DNA of 64,000 bases from Ricinus communis (taxonomy: Eukaryota > Streptophyta > Magnoliopsida > Malpighiales > Euphorbiaceae). The position numbers and the translations under genes were made by a program. A model generated the notes under the pieces. The model did not search any database, was not told where the DNA came from, and worked only from the letters and a program-made list of their open reading frames with translations. The number at the start of each line of letters is the position of its first letter. Position 1 is the stretch's first letter. The stretch is taken from assembly GCF_019578655.1 (NCBI RefSeq), contig NC_063265.1:14060285-14124284 (forward strand), read 5' to 3'. Below, piece after piece: positions 59,033 to 64,000 of the stretch.

Positions 59033-60640
59033 GATTTTTCTAGAATGCAAATGAAGTTTGTTGTTGAGGGGAAAGAAAGAATTTTACAAGGTTTATCTAC
59101 TCCAAAAAATAAAATGGTTAATAACCATCAAATGGCACATATTGCAAGGAAAAGAAAAGACGGGTTTATGCTGCAACTTTACTCCTTGACAAATCCAGAA
59201 AGACATCAAAATCAGAAACAAACACATCCCGCAATCCAACACCTCCTCAACCAATATTCCAATATATTATCTGAGCCAAAAAGCCTTCCTCCGAGACGTA
59301 CTCATGATCATAAAATTCCCTTACAACTTGGCCAAGGACTCATCTCTGTCAAACCTTATTGGTATCCCCATTTTTAAAAAGCTGAAATTGAGAAGTTAGT
59401 CACTGAAATGCTATCAACTGGAATAATACGACCAAGTAACAGTCCTTATTCCTCTCCTGTTCTACTGGTGAAAAAGCAAGATGGCTCTTAGAGGATGTGT
59501 CGACTATTGAGCATTAAATAAGGCCATTATTGGGGATGAATTTCCAATGCCAGTCATTGACGAGCTATTAGATGAGTTACATGGGGCTCATATTTCACCA
59601 AATTGGATCTACGCTCAGGCTATTATCAAATTCGGGTGTACCCAAAGGACATTGAGAAGACTGCTTTTCGAACTCACCAAGGGCACTACGAATTTTTAGT
59701 GATGCCGTTTGGGCTCACTAATGCACCATCATCTTTTCAAGCACTCATGAATGAGGTATTCCAAAAGCATCTACGGAAATTTGTTTTAGTTTTCTTTGAT
59801 GACATTTTAATTTATAGTAAAATGTGGGACATATGCAACACTTAAAGTTGGTCTTTTCCATTCTTCAATCTAACCAGCTTTATGTGAAGTTAGAAAAGTG
59901 TCAATTTGGCCAAAGGGAAGTGAAGTACCTTGGACACGTAATCTCAAGAGCAGGAGTGGCAATGGATCAAGAAAAAATTAATGCAATGTTGTCATGGCCA
60001 AAACCTCAGTCCCTTAAGGCTTTACATGGATTTTTGGGCTTGACGAGATATTACCGAAATTTATACAAAATTACCGGCCTCTCACCCAAATGATGAAGAA
60101 GGACTCTTTCAATTGGGATCCAACATCAGAAGAGGCTTTTGACAAACTTAAAGCAGCAATGGTGCAAGCACCAGTCTTGGCTTTACCTGACTTTTCAAAA
60201 TAATTCATTATGGAATGTGATGCATTAGGGATAGGGGTTAGCGCAGTCTTAATGCAAGAACAACCCATCGCATATTATAGTCATGCTCTACATGGGAAGC
60301 ATCTCTTTCTTTCCACTTATGAGAAGGAGATATTGGCTCTTATTTTGGCTGTCAAAAAATGGAGACCATATTTGCTTGGCAGAAAATTTGTTGTTCGCAT
60401 AGATCACCACAACTTAAAGAATTTATGGAGCCAAAAGATTACAACTGATGCACAACAACAATGGCTCTATAAGTTGATGGGGTATGACTTTGTTATTGAG
60501 TATAAAAAGGGAAAAGAAAATATAGTGGCTGACGCTCTTTCTCGGAGGCAAGATGGAGAAGACGTAAACATGTGCATGCCATTTCACAACCTCTACCAAG
60601 CTGGGTGGACTCTATTAAAGAGGAGAATTTGTCAAAACTG
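59033..60640 (+). pseudogene. RT-RNase H region of gypsy element 2 (broken)
   Basis: RT motifs [31 protein letters not shown] and an intact catalytic FFDDILIYS (about 59790-59818) are followed by a one-base shift at about 59820. RNase H-like ECDALGIGVSAVLMQEQ and KKWRPYLLGRKF follow. Stops occur at about 59375, 59490, 59515 and 60201, and frames change at least three times. Confidence 0.85.
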
Positions 60641-62003
60641 AGTGCCCAAAAACTGGTCAAGTTGATTACCGAAGATGAGGCGGTAGGACCTTGGAGCTTG
60701 CAAAATGGAATCATATTTTCCAAAGGTAAAATTTACATTGTGGAAGATTTTTGTCTTATTCCTGATATAATTGAACAATTTCATGGCAGCACACATGAAG
60801 GATTTCTAAAAACTCTCCATCGTATAAAAGCAAGCTTTTACTTAAAAGGCATGAAAAGGAGTATCAAGGAATTCATCCGGAGTTGTGATATGTGTCAGAG
60901 ACATAAGATCGAGCAACTTGCACCAGCTGGCTTACTACATCCACTTCCTATACCAAACCAAATTTGGGAAGACATAGCAATGGATTTCATTGATGGTCTT
61001 CCAAATTTAAATGGCAAATCAACCATACTGGTAGTGGTTGATCGATTATCAAAATATGCTCATTTTATAGCAGTTTCTCACCCTTATACTGCTGTTGGAG
61101 TAGCTCAAATATTTTGAGCAAATTTTTTGCCTCCATAGGATGCCTTGCTCTATTGTTTGTGATAGAGACCCAATTTTCACAAGTGTATTTAGCAGGGAGT
61201 TATTCAAACTAAATGGCACATCATTCAACTTCAGTTCTTCTTATCATCCCTAGAGCGATGGACAAAGTGAGGTGGTCAACCGCACGCTCGAGATGTATCT
61301 TAGATGTTTCACCAGTTCAGAACTAAAAAAATGGACAGAATGGCTAACTTGGGCAGAATATTGCTATAATACAAGCTGGCACTCGACAATTCATCTAACG
61401 CCATTTGAGGCAGTATATGGGCGTCCACCTCCTACTCTTATAAATTATGTGTCTGGTACAACAAAGGTTGCAACAGTTGATAAAGAGTTACAAGAAAGAG
61501 ATGCTATTGTGAGTGAGCTTAAAAAGAAATTAAAGAGGCTCAATTGAGGATGAAACAAGTTTATGATTCCAAGCATAGGGAAAAAGAGTTTGTTGTTAAG
61601 GATTGGGTATATGTGAAATTGCAACCATACAAACAAATATCGGTTTCGAAGAGAAGGAATTTCAAGTTGTCAGCTAGGTATTATGGGCCATTTCAAATCT
61701 TGCAGCGTATTGGTGTTGTATCCTATAAACTAGAATTGCCAGTTGAATCTAAAATCCATCCAGTCTTCCATGTGTCACTCTTGAAGAAGAAAGTAGGTGA
61801 CCATGTTGCCACTGGATAGCTTAATGACCGAAGAAGGCCATTTCCAACCTCAATCAGTTATTGGTCATAGGATTATAAAGGGACAACAAGAAGTTCTGAT
61901 ATTATGGAAAGGGTTATCTCCAGCTGAGACCACTTAGGAGAATTTGAGCTACATTAGAAAGCAATTTCCAGATATCACTCTTGAGTACAAGAGTGCAGCT
62001 TAA
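60572..62003 (+). pseudogene. Integrase-chromodomain region of gypsy element 2 (broken)
   Basis: HHCC zinc-binding part (FHGSTHEGFLKTLHRIKASF ... CDMCQRHK), catalytic core start MDFIDGLPNLNGKSTILVVV, a broken stretch near 61118-61250 with a TAG inside YHP-SDGQ, then WAEYCYNTSWHSTIHLTPFE. A frame change near 61545 leads to the C-terminal domain ([35 protein letters not shown]). The chromodomain-like end (QEVLILWKGLSPAETT) has a TAG at 61936. Confidence 0.85.
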
Positions 62004-62328
62004 GGGGGGATAAATTGTCACGTTCCCATTTATTTTAGTATTTGAATAAGTCTTAGTTACAAAAGATTTCTTTGTTATTTGCTTTGCTGTCATTATCTTC
62101 TAGTTGAATAAGCCACTTGTATTTCTCCTAATTTTTTGTTTGACAGTTGTAATATGGCTATATAAGTCATACCGAGATAGTAAGGAAAAACAAGTCTTAT
62201 TTTTTCAAAACACTTATCCAATTCTTAAAGGAGGCTAGTTCCCTCGAAGAAACCATTTCTTGATCTTTTTCTTATACTATCAGTTCAAAATAGGCAAAGG
62301 AAAAGAATCAGTTACTCAGTCCATACCA
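62001..62328 (+). repeat. Polypurine tract and 3' LTR of gypsy element 2
   Basis: The polypurine tract AAGGGGGGA lies at 62002-62010, then TAAAT and the 3' LTR 62016-62328 with a TATA box (CTATATAAG, 62158-62166). Confidence 0.9.
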
Positions 62329-62383
62329 AATAAACTCTCTTTTCCTCTATTAACAATACTAACCAACTGATTTAAGTTCACCA

Positions 62384-62724
62384 ATGCTTGGAAGAAGCAC
62401 CCTTTTACCTCCTCAAGCCTCTTCCCGTTTCAGTGTCACTACAGCTGCTACCTTTGGCATTATCAACTTCTCCACATCAACCAAACTGAGATCAAATCAA
62501 CATACCCAAGTTTAGCAAAACTATACCATCCGGCTGCCTCTGATCCTAATGGTGGAGATTTCAGGGAAATCCATAATGCATATGCTACCTTATCTGATCC
62601 TGTAGCTAGAGAAGCCTATGATTTGTCAATCACAACTCAGTTGTATCCCTTTGGATGTTCTATATCTGGTAACTTCCTAAGATTCCGTCCCAGTAGGAGG
62701 TGGGAAACCAATCAGTGCTGGTAG
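62384..62724 (+). pseudogene. Chloroplast-type DnaJ (J-domain) protein gene, broken
   Basis: An ATG at 62384 opens a Ser-rich, transit-peptide-like stretch (LPPQASSRFSVTTAATFGI) that ends at a TAG about 62514. A different frame, entered near 62490, reads EIKSTYPSLAKLYHPAASDP, then FREIHNAYATLSDPVAREAY and finally RRWETNQCW plus TAG at 62722-62724. That is the body of a J domain and the tail of small plastid DnaJ proteins (dnaJ 11-like, AT3G13310 group). The start of the J domain (helix I) is missing, a frameshift separates the halves, and the essential HPD tripeptide reads HPA. The 3' LTR of gypsy element 2 ends 56 bp upstream. Confidence 0.8.
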
Positions 62725-62748
62725 AATAACATATTTTTCATTGTCATA

Positions 62749-64000
62749 TGTTAATTTTCTGTGATCAATGAAGAGTATATTTGATATATGAATTCTGAGA
62801 TTACAATATTTGATAATTGAGTATTTATTTACATGAGGTGCAATGGTAGACTAATCTATACTGGTTGCCTTGTAAACTCTGTCCAACGTCCCTTTCTATT
62901 TAGGGAAGGTCGAAGTGACCACTCCTTGTCACAAGGATGGTTGCTCCCTTTTCCTGTTGCCTGTGATGAGTAGCCTTTTCTGCCTGTGCAGTGTTTGAGG
63001 CTTCCTTTCCTGCTTTTTTTAGTTTACTGTCTTCAACACTCCCCCTCAAGATGGGTTCGTAGAGGTTTATCGAACCCATCTTGCTGAGAATGGTTTGGTG
63101 ACTATTTTTATTGAGGGCTTTTGTAACGATATCGGCCAACTGATCTTGGCTTCTGACGAATGATGTTTCAATTTTCTTTGATTGTACTTTCTCTCTGATG
63201 AAGTGGCAGTCCACTTCAATGTGTTTGGTACGTTCATGAAATCCTGGATTGGATGCAATATGACCTGCTGCCTGATTGTCGCAATACATCTTCATAGGTT
63301 CATTGCATTCGATTTTTAAGTCTTGGAGGACTTGCTTGATCTAGGTAAGTTCACTGGCTGTAGAGGCCATGGCTCGATACTCAGCTTTTGCACTTGACCT
63401 TGCCACAACGCTTTGTTTCTTACTTTTCCAAGTCACCAAGTTTCCTCCTACGAAGGTGCAAAAACCTGTGGTTGATTTTCTATTACAGCTCCCCGCCCAA
63501 TCTGCATCAGAGAAGTCAACTATGGTGTTAATATTGTTTTTCTTCATCCAGATTCCTTGCCCTGGGGTGCCCTTGAGATACCTAAGTACCCTGTCGATAG
63601 CCTCTGAATGACTGGTACGGGGTGCGTGCATGAATTGGCTTACCATACTTACAACATATGCAATATCAGGCCTTGTGACGATTAAATAGATTAACTTTCC
63701 TACCAGATGTTGATATTGACCTAAGTCTGAGACAGGCTCACCATCTTCCAAATTAAGTCTGACATTGGTTTCCATTGGAGTGTTGGCTGGCTTGACTCCC
63801 AGTTTTCCAGTCTCTTTTAGTAGATCGAGGACATACCTCCTTTGAGATAAGAATAGACCTTTGTCTGATTTGGCCATTTCTATTCCAAGAAAATATGATA
63901 GTTGACCTAAGTCTTTGATCTCGAATTCTCTTTTTAGACTTTGCTTGACCTTTTCAATTTATTGATCATCATTTCCTGTTATTATAATGTCATCAACATA
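62749..64000 (-). mobile_element. Ty1/copia LTR retrotransposon, 3' part, truncated by the window edge
   Basis: Minus-strand element whose 5' part lies beyond the right edge. The likely 3' LTR is 63038-62749 (minus strand TGTTGAAGACAG ... AAAATTAACA), preceded by a polypurine tract TTGAGGGGGAG at 63039-63049. Upstream lies the RT-RNase H coding part. Confidence 0.82.
63039..64000 (-). pseudogene. Copia RT-RNase H coding region (partial, with stops)
   Basis: The window ends at the RT catalytic box: minus strand from 64000 reads YVDDIIITGNDDQ, then a TAA at about 63959. The frame continues through LSQRRYVLDLLKETGKLGVK, a long RT/RNase H linker (QYQHLVGKLIYLIVTRPDIA; VLRYLKGTPGQGIW) and RNase H (DFSDADWAGSCNRKSTTGFC; SSAKAEYRAMASTASEL). 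A TAG at 63341-63343 stands where Trp is usual, after which MKMYCDNQAAGHIASNPGFH and QLADIVTKAL complete the domain. Two stops make it non-autonomous as read. Confidence 0.88.

Larger units (their letters stand above)
57381..62328 (+). mobile_element. Ty3/gypsy LTR retrotransposon (chromovirus-like), degenerate, element 2
   Basis: LTRs of 312 and 313 bp begin TGTCACGTTCCC and end CA (ATATCA / ATACCA). The bases outside are AACAA (57376-57380) and AATAA (62329-62333), a probable 5-bp target duplication with one mutation. A PBS for tRNA-iMet follows the 5' LTR and a strong polypurine tract precedes the 3' LTR. Gag, protease, RT, RNase H, integrase and a chromodomain-like tail are all present but broken by stops and shifts. 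The LTRs differ at roughly 7% of positions plus small gaps, so this is an older insertion. It is a different family from element 1. Confidence 0.92.

Noticed and set aside
1..64000. CRISPR array, bacterial operon, phage or rRNA/tRNA cluster
   Set aside because: No spaced identical repeats, no ribosome-binding-site-led gene runs and no tRNA or rRNA signatures were seen; everything fits a plant nuclear chromosome.

Overview
This is a stretch of plant nuclear DNA, almost certainly from a eudicot. The genes are intron-rich with GT-AG (occasionally GC-AG) junctions, the introns and spacers are AT-rich, and the families are land-plant ones: MYB-CC/GARP factors, GAUT, DYW-type PPR, PMEI-like inhibitor, NLR. 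Ty3/gypsy and Ty1/copia retrotransposons interrupt the right half. I cannot name the species from sequence alone; a woody rosid is a guess. Exon structures were built by hand from splice sites, reading frame and remembered family conservation, so the coordinates are predictions.

Left part (about 1.6-34.2 kb), gene-dense and mostly single-copy. (1) An alpha/beta hydrolase, + strand, 1603-8086, 13 coding exons, with an in-frame GC-AG intron. (2) Two MYB-CC (PHR1-like) transcription factor genes in tandem on the - strand: a PHL7 orthologue (9044-12251) and a PHL2/PHL3/PHL11-like gene (15301-18208) whose coiled-coil motif has diverged. (3) SRD2/SNAPC3, + strand, 19338-25644, a subunit of the snRNA-promoter-binding complex; its 3.65-kb intron 8 holds a block that reads like organellar DNA. 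(4) A RING-H2 plus vWA E3 ligase of the WAV3/EDA40 type, - strand, 26133-29028. (5) After 4.6 kb without a recognisable gene, a single-exon invertase/pectin-methylesterase inhibitor, - strand, 33677-34204.

Middle part (35.0-45.4 kb). A CC-NBS-LRR resistance-gene relic carries frameshifts (one in the P-loop) and stops. It is split by a 7.8-kb Ty3/gypsy element with TG...CA LTRs and a perfect 5-bp target duplication (GATTT). That element is itself interrupted in pol by a 2.1-kb insertion flanked by AAGGC. Its gag frame contains a 125-bp inverted copy of the start of its own LTR, so a full-length transcript could fold back on itself.

Right part (45.4-64 kb). A GAUT4-like galacturonosyltransferase (- strand, nine coding exons, 47066-50554), a small unrecognised polyQ protein gene (- strand, 53531-53986), and an intronless DYW-class PPR gene (- strand, 55096-57060) are followed by three decayed units: a second Ty3/gypsy element (57381-62328), a broken chloroplast-type DnaJ gene (62384-62724) and a Ty1/copia element (- strand, from 62749, running off the right edge).

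I found no operon, CRISPR array, tRNA or rRNA gene. The intact genes are ordinary plant housekeeping or regulatory genes with no evident joint pathway. The most unusual signals are the self-complementary gag/LTR arrangement, the two GC-AG introns in adjacent genes, and the organelle-like block inside SRD2.
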